A stretch of 64,000 bases of DNA, taken from NCBI GenBank assembly GCA_903904835.1, contig CAIVEI010000060.1:1-64000 (forward strand), written 5' to 3'. Shown here piece after piece: positions 35,396 through 44,300 of this stretch. This stretch comes from an uncultured Schlesneria sp. GTDB taxonomy: Bacteria > Planctomycetota > Planctomycetia > Planctomycetales > Planctomycetaceae. The notes beneath the pieces are model-generated. The model was not told the origin of the DNA and searched no databases. It saw only the letters and a list, made by a program, of their open reading frames with translations. Each line of letters starts with the position of its first letter. Within the stretch, counting starts at the first letter, position 1. The translations under genes were made by a program, and so were the position numbers.

Positions 35396-36847
35396 GTGAG
35401 CAGACTTCGGCTGAAAATTGGGCCTGTGATTCAGAATGCGGAAGACGTGAAACGACGCGTCGAGCGCGAGCTTCCTCAACACACAGGTTTGGTGAGTCTG
35501 GCTGCGGGGGTCGCGACGGCTGCCCGAGACGCAGAACACGTTGCCCAGCGACTTCGTCGTCCGTTCGGGTTGCATCGCTTGCCGGCGGCGTTTCTCGCGC
35601 TGGCACTGTTCCTGCTGATCATCTGGATTTACATCCTGTTTTTTCGCACGACGACGTTGAAAATCGCGCTACCAGACCGTGATTTTCGCGATCTCAAATC
35701 ACGAATGTCGCAGGACAATCGAGTCCAGATTCAATTTACAGAAGACATTGTTCCCGGTTCCCGAGAAGCGATCGAGAAAGTGGAACGTGGAGAAGCGGAC
35801 TTGGGCTTTGTTCAAGGCGGCCTGGAAATTCCAGTCGATTTGCCGCGGCTCGAAACGCCCAATCCCGAATTGGTTCTCTGGTTTCTTCGAGACTCCATCA
35901 CCGATCTGGGCTCGGTTCGAAAAATATTGACCTCCACCGAAGGGGCCGGAAGTCACACGGTCGCCTTGAGTTTTCTGGAGGCGTGGAAGCTTAAAGGAAA
36001 AGCGAGCTTTGTCCATGACTGGAAACCATTGACCGACGATGATCGCTACATGATACCTGACGACATTGACGCTGTTTTTGCCGTGAAAGATCCGTCAGAC
36101 CCAAAAGCTCTTCTGGCAGCAGAACGCCTGGCGGACGCAGGTTTTCGGCTTGCTTCGCCCGACATCGGGGCTCGTGTTGCCCAACTGGAATATCTTAGTT
36201 CTCATGTCGTTCCCGCCGGGTATCTGCGCAGCATTCCGCCATTTCCTCCACAGGCCGTTTCCACCTACAGCGTGAAAACCTATCTCATCGCCAGAAAACG
36301 AATGACGCCAAGAATGCTGGCCGCTGCAAGCCATCTGCTTGACGGCCAACCCGCTTCGATGTCCGATGGCCGTTACGAGCCGAACCTGGACAAAGCGAGC
36401 GAGTTGTTTCAAGGGGTCGATGCGTTTCTCGGAATCATCATCAATCTTGTCCTCGCGTTTCTCGCCTTAACAGGTCTCGAAATGATGGCCTATCGAAAGC
36501 GGTTTCACGAACTCAATTCACTGGTCAGCTTGATCAGTATCCATCAAAGTTCAAAAGACGTTCTTGGAGTGACTGATCTGCTTATCAGAAGAAACCACCT
36601 GCTGTACCTCAGCCTTTGCAGTGATCTTCTGGGCCTGGTCAGCATGATCGGCGGATACTACACGCAAGAAAATTCGTCGCTGTTGTTCAGCGGCCTGCCC
36701 GAGATCATTCATCAACGTTGCGACGGACTGAAGATCAATATTCAGCTCAAGATTCTGCACGCGACGATTAACACAGGACCAATTGAAGCAGCGGGTGCGG
36801 CGACGGTGGCAGCGGTGGCAGCGGTGGCAGCGGTGCCGCCTGCGTAG
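35396..36847 (+). CDS. Membrane-anchored TAXI-type solute-binding-like protein
   Basis: A 483-residue protein. A cytoplasmic N-terminus (about 60 residues) is followed by a membrane helix (PAAFLALALFLLIIWIYILFF). A periplasmic type II binding-protein fold resembles TRAP-TAXI receptors (KVERGEADLGFVQGGLEI, VALSFLEAWKLKGKASFVHD, DIDAVFAVKDPSDPKALL). A second helix (FLGIIINLVLAFLALTGLEMMAY) and a cytoplasmic tail complete it. Start GTG 35396 has GAGGAG 7 bases upstream, better than ATG 35336. The extreme C-terminus VAAVAAVAAV is encoded by a 9-bp tandem repeat. No TRAP permease is adjacent, so it may sense rather than transport. Confidence 0.75.
   Translation: MSRLRLKIGPVIQNAEDVKRRVERELPQHTGLVSLAAGVATAARDAEHVAQRLRRPFGLHRLPAAFLALALFLLIIWIYILFFRTTTLKIALPDRDFRDLKSRMSQDNRVQIQFTEDIVPGSREAIEKVERGEADLGFVQGGLEIPVDLPRLETPNPELVLWFLRDSITDLGSVRKILTSTEGAGSHTVALSFLEAWKLKGKASFVHDWKPLTDDDRYMIPDDIDAVFAVKDPSDPKALLAAERLADAGFRLASPDIGARVAQLEYLSSHVVPAGYLRSIPPFPPQAVSTYSVKTYLIARKRMTPRMLAAASHLLDGQPASMSDGRYEPNLDKASELFQGVDAFLGIIINLVLAFLALTGLEMMAYRKRFHELNSLVSLISIHQSSKDVLGVTDLLIRRNHLLYLSLCSDLLGLVSMIGGYYTQENSSLLFSGLPEIIHQRCDGLKINIQLKILHATINTGPIEAAGAATVAAVAAVAAVPPA
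36808..36837 (+). repeat. 9-bp tandem repeat at a gene 3' end
   Basis: GTGGCAGCG is repeated three times in succession, followed by GTGCCGCCTGCG. It encodes the VAA tripeptides at the C-terminus of the TAXI-like protein and is a likely site of slippage variation. Confidence 0.85.
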
Positions 36848-36874
36848 CTGGGTTTGGGGTTGTTTCGTGGCGTG

Positions 36875-36960
36875 AAGAATGGGACCTATGGGACTTATGG
36901 GACCTATGGGACTTATTTCTTCGTCCCATCAGTCCCATACGTCCCATCAGTCCCATTCTT
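36875..36960. terminator. Large bidirectional hairpin made of GGGAC(C/T)TATG units
   Basis: Four GGGAC-TATG 10-mers (left) face four GTCCCAT units (right), with AAGAATGGGAC and GTCCCATTCTT as outer ends. It lies between convergent genes (stop codons at 36847 and 36973), so a bidirectional terminator role is likely. The repeat-of-repeats build is unusual. Confidence 0.7.
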
Positions 36961-36972
36961 CGATTTCTCACA

Positions 36973-38001
36973 CTACCGATATCGGTCAAGCTTCTGCGAC
37001 AACCGTGAGCTTGCCATGACTTCGCGGTTCACGACATGTGATGGCGTTCGTCCTTGCGCGACGTCGATCAAACTTCGACAGGCGCTACTTCCAATACTCT
37101 GAAAACATTCGTCGGTCCAGCAGATCGCGTGTGGGGACACAATCACATTGTCGAGCGCCAACAGTGGGTCGGATGTCGCGATCGGTTCGACGTCAAAAAC
37201 ATCCAGGCCCGCTCCGGCAATCCGACGTTGCGTCAACACCTCGGTTAACGCCCTCTGATCGACAATCGGCCCGCGAGCCACGTTGATCAGGTACGCGTTT
37301 GGCTTCATCAAGCTCAGCCGATCTGCATTCAGCAGATGATGGGTTTCGGACGTTAACGCACAGCAGACGACAACGTAGTCAGACTCTTTCAACAGTGTCT
37401 CGAGCGACACAAGATCGACACCCTCAACCGGTGTTTTCAGAAACGGATCGAATCCGAGATGTCGCATCTCGAATGGAGCCGCCAGTTGAAACACTTCGCG
37501 ACCGATATTCCCGACGCCAATCACTCCCAATGTCCGTCCGCGAACCCCCTGCCCCATGTAGTTCAATTTCTCGCCCCAGCGTCCTTCACGAGTCAACCGG
37601 TCTTTGATCAACAATTGATGCGACAGAGCCAGCAACAACGTCATTACTGACACGGCAACAGGGCGACGAACACCATCCGGTGTAATCGTGAGCATGACAC
37701 CAGCCTCGGTGCAGGCCTGGACGTCCACGTTGTCATAGCCAACACCAAATCGAGCAACGATCGATAAGCGATCTGATTGCGAAAGCGTTTCCGCCGTGAC
37801 TTTCGAGGCGAGGACCAGCAAGCCGTCATAGCCCGCAATCTGATCAGCCCGCAGCACCGGTCGATTCTCTGGCAAAAATTCCCAGACGACGTTTGGCGCA
37901 GCGTCGATCAGCTCCAAGCCAATATCACCGAACCCGATCGTTCCGTCGGGCTTGAGAAAGTCCCGAGTTAACCCGATCCGAAAGGGAGTTCGAACGGTCA
38001 T
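36973..38001 (-). CDS. D-isomer 2-hydroxyacid dehydrogenase (phosphoglycerate-dehydrogenase-like)
   Basis: An NAD-dependent dehydrogenase of 342 residues without an ACT domain. The nucleotide fold has LGVIGVGNIGREVF. Catalytic residues are Arg in INVARGPIVDQ, Glu in FDVEP and His in SPHAICWTD. The N-terminal substrate domain begins RIGLTRDFLKPDG. Start MTVRTPF at 38001 is preferred over 38022. The substrate could be 3-phosphoglycerate or another 2-hydroxyacid. It lies 75 bases downstream of rsfS on the same strand. Confidence 0.88.
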   Translation of the reverse strand: MTVRTPFRIGLTRDFLKPDGTIGFGDIGLELIDAAPNVVWEFLPENRPVLRADQIAGYDGLLVLASKVTAETLSQSDRLSIVARFGVGYDNVDVQACTEAGVMLTITPDGVRRPVAVSVMTLLLALSHQLLIKDRLTREGRWGEKLNYMGQGVRGRTLGVIGVGNIGREVFQLAAPFEMRHLGFDPFLKTPVEGVDLVSLETLLKESDYVVVCCALTSETHHLLNADRLSLMKPNAYLINVARGPIVDQRALTEVLTQRRIAGAGLDVFDVEPIATSDPLLALDNVIVSPHAICWTDECFQSIGSSACRSLIDVAQGRTPSHVVNREVMASSRLSQKLDRYR

Positions 38002-38076
38002 CACGCAGGCTCCTGCACACAACCTTGAGCACGATTTTCAGGTAAAAATCGAACAGAAGTGGTTCACGACTTGGGC

Positions 38077-38511
38077 TCAAACAGTTTTGGCGGGTCCGAC
38101 AATCGCGCGCCAATCGACTCGTTTGGCATCCCCCCAAAGTCCTTCGAGATCGTAAAGTTCACGGGCATCGGGAAGGAATGAGTGCAACACGATGTCACCC
38201 CAGTCCTGCAGAATCCATGAACTCTGTTCATACCCTTCGGTCGCGGGAGGCTTGTGACCGCGTGCTTTCATTTGCACTCGGACTTCGTCCGTCAGCGCGT
38301 GCATCTGCCGGGTGCTGGTGCCGGTCGTGATCACGAAAAAGTCCATGATCGCCGTGATTCCGGTCAGATCGAGGACGACTGTATCCTTACCGCGATACTC
38401 TTCGCACAGCTTGGCAATGTGGCAGGCGTCTTCCAAACTGCGCTGCAATCGGTTCTTGGAACTGGGGGTGGCGACGGCGGCGGAAATAGCAAACTCCAGG
38501 GATCGAATCAA
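38077..38511 (-). CDS. rsfS: Ribosomal silencing factor RsfS
   Basis: A 144-residue Iojap/RsfS protein that binds L14 on the large subunit and blocks subunit joining when nutrients are low. The core (about 25-130) has KDTVVLDLTGITAIMDFFVITTGTSTRQMHAL, then EGYEQSSWILQDWGDIVLHSF and REFYDLEGLWGDA-like ending (here RELYDLEGLWGDAKRVDW). The first 20 residues are variable and the start may lie slightly further in. It is likely co-transcribed with the dehydrogenase that follows. Confidence 0.93.
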   Translation of the reverse strand: MIRSLEFAISAAVATPSSKNRLQRSLEDACHIAKLCEEYRGKDTVVLDLTGITAIMDFFVITTGTSTRQMHALTDEVRVQMKARGHKPPATEGYEQSSWILQDWGDIVLHSFLPDARELYDLEGLWGDAKRVDWRAIVGPAKTV

Positions 38512-38834
38512 AACTCACAAGGCATTTTATCAATTTGCGGACGGTTCACCTCAAATAAGTTGAGGTGATGCTGAACACAATCGTACATTCTCTTTTGCAA
38601 TTAGTTTAGCAGACAACGCACGTTTGTACGAGGTTCACCCGAAAGTTCAAGGACATTGTCTGGAACTTCGAAGTGCAAAATAGACGATTTTCGCTGGGGA
38701 ATACGGAAAAGTCGAATCAGTTAAGCGCGACCTCAAATCGAAAGTATCACAACCCAGAAAAGCAGAACCGCATCTGCCAGTAAAGCCGAGGCGATGGCGG
38801 CAAGTCGGACCGAGACCGTTGATTCCGCGAACCA

Positions 38835-39140
38835 TCAATGGGCAAAGAGACCTCCGACGACTCCTGCTGCAGCGGCGACAATGACGAACGGGACCACGAA
38901 ACAGAGCGGCGCAAAGAGCACAGCCAAACCTGCTGGCCAGCTCGAACGGAAGCTTGCGAAAATAGACCACGCGATCGACGGAATGGAACCCAATATCGCC
39001 GCTCGAACGGCGGCTGAAATGGCAGCGTCTCGTTCCGCAATCGTGAGAACTTCGCGCCGCAATACCTGCCGCTGCTCACGTTCACGGATTTCGTAGTCGT
39101 CCAGATATTCGCGGACTCGCTGCAACTGGTCTTCACGCAT
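38835..39140 (-). CDS. Small two-helix membrane protein, hypothetical
   Basis: A 101-residue protein with a charged N-terminal helix (VREYLDDYEIREREQRQVLR) and two C-terminal hydrophobic segments (AAVRAAILGSIPSIAWSIFA, LFAPLCFVVPFVIVAAAAGV). Start ATG 39140 (MREDQLQ) is preferred to 39200. Several overlapping frames are open here, so the choice rests on the amphipathic/hydrophobic pattern. No family is recognised. Confidence 0.55.
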   Translation of the reverse strand: MREDQLQRVREYLDDYEIREREQRQVLRREVLTIAERDAAISAAVRAAILGSIPSIAWSIFASFRSSWPAGLAVLFAPLCFVVPFVIVAAAAGVVGGLFAH

Positions 39141-39274
39141 GTGCCAACTCGAAACAAACGATGTCGCAACAAACTCAGATTTGTGATGTTTTCGGACCAA
39201 AGCATATCGCGAACGTCACCGAGAATCACCAGCCCGCAGCCACCCCTTGCGATATATTTTTATTTATTATTTTA

Positions 39275-39304
39275 TTGACATTTTGACGTAACGAGCGGTA
39301 AAAT
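39275..39304 (+). promoter_or_regulatory. Sigma-70-type promoter in an AT-rich tract
   Basis: TTGACA (39275-39280), 18-base spacer, TAAAAT (39299-39304), preceded by about 30 bases almost entirely A/T that could serve as an UP element. It drives the small ORF at 39377. Confidence 0.6.
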
Positions 39305-39376
39305 ATTCGGTAAAGATGAACTGCTCTTCCAAGACCATTTTTTCCATCGCTTACCAGTTTATATCGGGCATTTCAC

Positions 39377-39715
39377 ATGCAATCGCAAAAACGAACGAAC
39401 ATTCAGCTCAATCCGGCATCGACCAGGCGTCGTCCCAATTCCAAAACAGCAATTGAGTTATCAAACATTTCAGCCGATGAATCGTGGGAAGAATTCCATG
39501 TTGAACTTGCTCTCGCGTTCCACTGGTTAAGAAACCGGCTCAAGGGGAAAGAAGTCCGTTGCGCAACAGTCCTCGAAGAAGCGACGAGGAAACGTATTAC
39601 ACGCGCAACACTTCGTCGGGCATTTTTGCTTTTAGGCGGACTTTCTCGAAAAGAAAAAAAGAAAGACGGGAGATGGTATTGGAGGTTGCCACCATCATCG
39701 ACACCGGAAAAATGA
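39377..39715 (+). CDS. Orphan copy of the AAA ATPase C-terminal domain
   Basis: A 112-residue basic protein. Residues about 44-108 align with the C-terminal domain of the ATPase at 23.2-24.4 kb: AFHWLRNRL against ASDWLKKRL, RRAFLLLGGLSRKEKKKDGR against MRALILLGGIKGKEKKSDGR, and then WYWRLP against WFWRMP. No P-loop is present. The domain is probably a winged-helix or DnaD-like DNA-binding module. It has its own strong promoter. It may compete with or regulate the full-length ATPase, or be a truncated relic; the frame is intact and the conserved positions are kept. Confidence 0.72.
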   Translation: MQSQKRTNIQLNPASTRRRPNSKTAIELSNISADESWEEFHVELALAFHWLRNRLKGKEVRCATVLEEATRKRITRATLRRAFLLLGGLSRKEKKKDGRWYWRLPPSSTPEK

Positions 39716-39724
39716 CGGATCTCG

Positions 39725-39790
39725 GGGTGCCACGGTTTTACCGTCTTCGGTAAGGCCGTGCTCTTCGAACACGTTATTGGTCCATGAAGC
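39725..39790. repeat. GGGTGCCACGGTTTT dispersed repeat, copy 1
   Basis: Shares GGGTGCCACGGTTTT, AAGGCCGTGCT, AACACGTTAT and CATGAAG in the same order and spacing with 46131-46196. Confidence 0.8.
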
Positions 39791-39903
39791 CGCAACCCGT
39801 AGCATGGGCTTCAGCCCGTGCGACAAAACATCTTGTGCGTTCTAAGTCAAACACTACACAAAAAGACAGCCTCGGAGCGATGTTGGCGACTTTCGAAGAA
39901 ATC

Positions 39904-39934
39904 CTGAAACTTGACTCAATGAGTCAAGTTTCAG
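39904..39934. repeat. Perfect 14-bp palindrome with 3-base loop
   Basis: CTGAAACTTGACTC, AAT, GAGTCAAGTTTCAG. It lies between the small DNA-binding-like ORF and the 3' end of the uridyltransferase gene. It could be a terminator without a T-run or an operator. Confidence 0.8.
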
Positions 39935-40013
39935 ACCCGACGAATTCCAAAACTGTGCCACCCACTATCGTCACTTTGTGGCACGACGACATTTTTCATC
40001 AACCCGACAATTC

Positions 40014-40982
40014 TCACTTTCCGCCCAGTTTCTGGAACGAACCGACCGTCGTCCCCGACGGAACGTTAAGTGGCCCGGTCAGAACCGCATGAGGTCCGAT
40101 ATGACAATTGTCTCCGATCACGACCGCCCCGCTGATATGCGTGAATGGCTCGATGATTGTGTCGGCTCCAATCTGAACCTGCGGATCAATAAACGTCTGT
40201 TCGGGAACAACGATTGTCGTTCCATTCACCATCCAGCGCGACATCGCCGCCTGAAGTAAGGTACGGGTCACTTGAGCCAATTGTTCTCGCGTGTTCACAC
40301 CCAACGCTTCGACCATATCGAATGCTTCAAGAGCCACGATGGTGCGTCCTTCGTCTTTAAGAACGCGAGGGCAATCGGTCAAGTAATACTCGGCTTGGCT
40401 ATTATTTGGGCGAATTTTATCGAGAGACGCGAGCAATCCCTGCGAATCGAAGGCGTAGCAACCGGTATTAATCTCTTGAACTTTCTTTTCTTCCGGTGTG
40501 GCATCTTTCTCTTCGACAATCTTTTCGAACTGGCCGTGCCCGTTTCGGATAATCCGGCCAAGCCCGAAATTCGCCTCGGTCACGGCAGTGCCGATCACGC
40601 ACGCAGCCCCCTGCTCGCGTTGAGTCTTGAGCAACGACTCCAGCGATTCACGCTTGAGCAGCGGTGTGTCGCCTGCCAGCACCAGGACGGGGCCGTGATG
40701 CGATCGAATCTGTTCCTGACACATCATGACCGCATGCCCTGTCCCTTTCTGCTCGGCCTGCAACGCGAACTCGATATCGGGATGCTTCGACAATTCTGCC
40801 TGAACCATTTCTGCACGATGCCCAACGATGGCGACGATTCGGGTCACGCCCGCTGATCGCGCTGCGTCGATGACATACTCAATCATCGGTCGGCCACAAA
40901 CATTGTGCAGTACTTTCGGGAGCGCCGACTTCATTCGCGTGCTTTTCCCTGCCGCCAGAATGATCGCCATCGAACCAGACAT
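40014..40982 (-). CDS. GlmU-like UTP-sugar uridyltransferase, acetyltransferase domain missing
   Basis: A 322-residue protein with a nucleotidyltransferase domain (1-235). AIILAAGKSTRMKSALPKVLH is the UTP-binding loop with its conserved Lys, LAGDTPLL holds the metal Asp, and EINTGCYAF is present. Then come only about four hexapeptide repeats (VQIGADTIIEPFTHI, AVVIGDNCHIGP) before the stop. E. coli GlmU has 456 residues with acetyltransferase catalytic residues beyond position 345, all absent here. It should make UDP-GlcNAc from GlcNAc-1-phosphate but cannot acetylate GlcN-1-phosphate. It stands alone. Confidence 0.88.
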   Translation of the reverse strand: MSGSMAIILAAGKSTRMKSALPKVLHNVCGRPMIEYVIDAARSAGVTRIVAIVGHRAEMVQAELSKHPDIEFALQAEQKGTGHAVMMCQEQIRSHHGPVLVLAGDTPLLKRESLESLLKTQREQGAACVIGTAVTEANFGLGRIIRNGHGQFEKIVEEKDATPEEKKVQEINTGCYAFDSQGLLASLDKIRPNNSQAEYYLTDCPRVLKDEGRTIVALEAFDMVEALGVNTREQLAQVTRTLLQAAMSRWMVNGTTIVVPEQTFIDPQVQIGADTIIEPFTHISGAVVIGDNCHIGPHAVLTGPLNVPSGTTVGSFQKLGGK

Positions 40983-41381
40983 GACTGAATGCTCCTGATT
41001 AATTGATAAGTTTTACGGAAACAATTCGCGAGGGAATCGATTCCGAGCCGACCCACGGGATGCTGTATCCCGCAGCCGCGTTCCATTTCGTTGTCAAAAT
41101 CTTCCTGAAAACATGCGAACGGAAATGTGTCTGTGCAACTCGCCGCCGTTCACGTTGCCGCGAATCTTAGCAAAGTCGTCTCTGATGTGCAGAGACTCGT
41201 TAACACTTCAGATCGACGCAAACCGCGCCGATAAGAACTTCCCGCTTGCGTTGCGGCCCTGGTTCGTTGAAGATATCAACACCTGCCGATGAATCCGCCT
41301 TGATTTTCGCTGTCAGACAGCTTTCACTCAGTTATGAAACTGGATCTGGCAGCCCCGCCGTTATTCCTCGCCGAGCTTCGC
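40983..41381. other. Intergenic region, divergent promoters expected
   Basis: About 400 bases between divergent genes. Only a short CGGGAT-GCTGT-ATCCCG hairpin (41056-41072) was noticed. The promoters of the uridyltransferase and PSCyt1 genes must lie here, but no clear -35/-10 pair stands out. Confidence 0.4.
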
Positions 41382-44300
41382 ATGAACATGACTGACCCGA
41401 TTTCGCAGATTCGTGCTTTTTTCATATGTTCCGCCCTTTTGTCGGTCGTCCTGACCAACGATTCGGTAATGGCCGATTCGACTTCAACAACGGGGTCCCC
41501 GACGCCAATCCCTTCGTTTGAAGCGGACATACGTCCAATCCTCAAAGCGTACTGCCTCGACTGTCACGGGGGAGCCGAAAAACTTTCAGGCGGTCTGGAT
41601 CTTCGTTTACGACGGTTTCTCGTCACCGGCGGCGAAAGCGGAACGGCGATTCAGCCAGGTATGCCGGCAGACAGCCTGATATTGCGCCGCATTATCTCTG
41701 GAGAAATGCCGCCAGGTGAAAAGAAAGTTCCCGCCGACAAAGTTCAAATCATCGAACGCTGGATTGCAACAGGCGCTCCAACGGCCCGGGAAGAACCTCT
41801 CAAGCTGGACCCAGGAATCGGCATCACGAGCGAAGAACGAGCTTATTGGGTCTTTCAGCCAATCCGCCGACCAGATGTCCCCAGCGTCAAAGCTGCGAAC
41901 CTTGTCAGAACACCAATCGATTCGTTCGTGCTCGCCAGACTCGAATCGACTGGCCTCAGCTTGAATCCAGAGGCCGACCGATTCACGCTCTTGAAACGAG
42001 CCTATTTTGATCTGATCGGGCTTCCCCCCACGCTGGAAGAGACACAGGCGTTTCTGAATGACGAGTCACCCAGCGCTTACGATGCCATGCTCGAGCGACT
42101 CCTTGAATCCAAGCATTACGGCGAGCGGTGGGGGCGGCATTGGCTGGATGTGGCGGGATATGCTGACTCAGAAGGGGACGGAAACACCGACACAGTCAGA
42201 CCTTATATCTACAAATATCGGGACTACGTGATTAAATCACTGAACGCCGACAAGCCGCTGAATCAGTTCGTGATCGAGCAACTTGCCGGTGATGAATTGC
42301 TGACTCCACCCTATAAAAACATGTCTCCGGAAACGATCGAAACTTTAGTCGCCACCGGCTTTCTTCGGATGGCTGCTGACCCGACAGCCAGTGGTCAGGG
42401 CGATCCCGACACATCACGAAATCTGGTCGTGGCCGATACTATTAAGATTGTTTCATCCTCGTTGTTGGGACTCAGCGTCGGGTGTGCCCAGTGTCACGAC
42501 CATCGATATGACCCGATCCCTCAGTCTGATTACTACCAGTTGCGAGCGGTTTTCGAACCCGCGCTGAATTGGAAGGGCTGGATCATTCCACGTGATCGAG
42601 TCGTTTCTCTTTACACCGATGCTGACCGGGCAAAAGCCGCAGAAGTTGAAGCGGACGCAGGTAAATTGCAGGCCGCATACAACGAGAAGCAGGCAAAACT
42701 CGTCTCTGAAGCGTTCGACAAGGCGCTGGAAAAATTTCCAGAAGACCAGCGTGAAGTTCTACGTGAGGCATTCAAAACGCCAGACGACAAGCGGACCGAC
42801 GAACAGAAAAAGCTGGTCGCCACGAATCCCGGGCTGAACGTGAACCCTGGCGTCCTGTACCAGTTCAACGCAGCGGCGGCTGAAGAACTGAAAAAGGATA
42901 TGGCAGCCATCCAGGCCAAACGAGCCGAAAAACCGAACGAAGATTTTATCAGCGTATTGACCGAACCGGCCGGGGCTCCGCCGGTCACGAACATCTTTCA
43001 TCGCGGAGATCATCGCCAGCCGACAAGCATCGTGAAACCGGCCGACTTGACGATCGCATCTCCAGTTGGTGAACGGTTCGAAATCCCCGAACATGACGCA
43101 GCTCTTCCATCGTCGGGTCGTCGGCTTGCCTGGGCCAGACATCTGGTCAACGGCCAGCACCCACTTTTGGGACGAGTCCTTGCCAACCGCATCTGGCTGA
43201 ACCACTTTGGTAAAGGGATCGTCGACACACCAGGTGAATTCGGAGTACTCGGAAGTCGTCCAACGCACCCCGAATTGCTTGACTGGCTGGCAGACGAGTT
43301 GGTGCGTCAGGGTTGGAGTCTGAAACGACTGCATAAGCTGATCATGACCTCGTCCGTCTATCGTCAATCCTCCAGACGCATCGATCAGACAGCCGCCTCG
43401 ATCGATTCTGACGGGGCACTTTACTCCCGCTTCAGCGTAAGACGACTGGATGCCGAAATCGTTCGAGATCGGATGCTCGCCACAAACGGTCGACTCGACA
43501 AAACTCAATTCGGTCCACCGGTTGAAATCGTCGAAGACTTTGCAGGCCAGGTCCACGTCAAAGCGGATTCTGCACGACGCAGCGTTTACATCCAGAGCCG
43601 ACGGAGCAAGCCTGTCTCATTATTGTCCGCGTTCGATGCACCTGTCATGTCGGTCAATTGTGACCGCCGAATCAACAGCACGGTCGCACTGCAATCGCTG
43701 ATGCTTATGAACGGCGATTTCACCATGAAACAAGCCGAACAATTGGCGAAGCGATTGAGACTGGAAACCCCCAACGATCTTGACCGCGACTTAACCCGTC
43801 CATTTGAAAATCGATTCCCCAGTCGGCAAGCCGCCTGGCAGTATGGTTATGGATCGATCGTCGATGCTCCTTCAGAGAGTCCCACACAGCCCCCGACCGT
43901 CCAGTTTCAACCATTCGCATTCTGGTCGGACTCGCGATGGCAGGTATCAAGTGCGTTTCCTGATCCCGTCGTCGGACATGCATTTCTGCATGCGTCAGCC
44001 GGACATCCTGGTAACAACCAGCAACGATCGGTCATCCGCCGGTGGACCGCCCCCGAGAGCGGAACAGTCGCGATCAACGGCTCATTAAAGCATCATTCAG
44101 AATCGGGCGATGGAGTTCGTTCGAGAGTCATTTCCAGCCGCAAAGGGCTCGCCGGGACGTGGTCGTCGAAGACAAACACCGTTGAGACCAACGTCGCGAG
44201 AATCGAGATCCAGCAAGGAGACATACTCGATTTTGTCACCGATTGCCTGGAGGCCGATACCAGTGACTCGTTCGATTGGGCATTCAATCTTCAATTGACT

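Noticed and set aside
38747-39229. Alternative 160-aa minus-strand frame over the small membrane protein
   Set aside because: Its Ser/Arg-rich composition lacks the helix pattern of the overlapping 38835-39140 frame.
40272-40856. Plus-strand ORF of 194 aa
   Set aside because: Antisense to the GlmU-like gene, which has unmistakable motifs.
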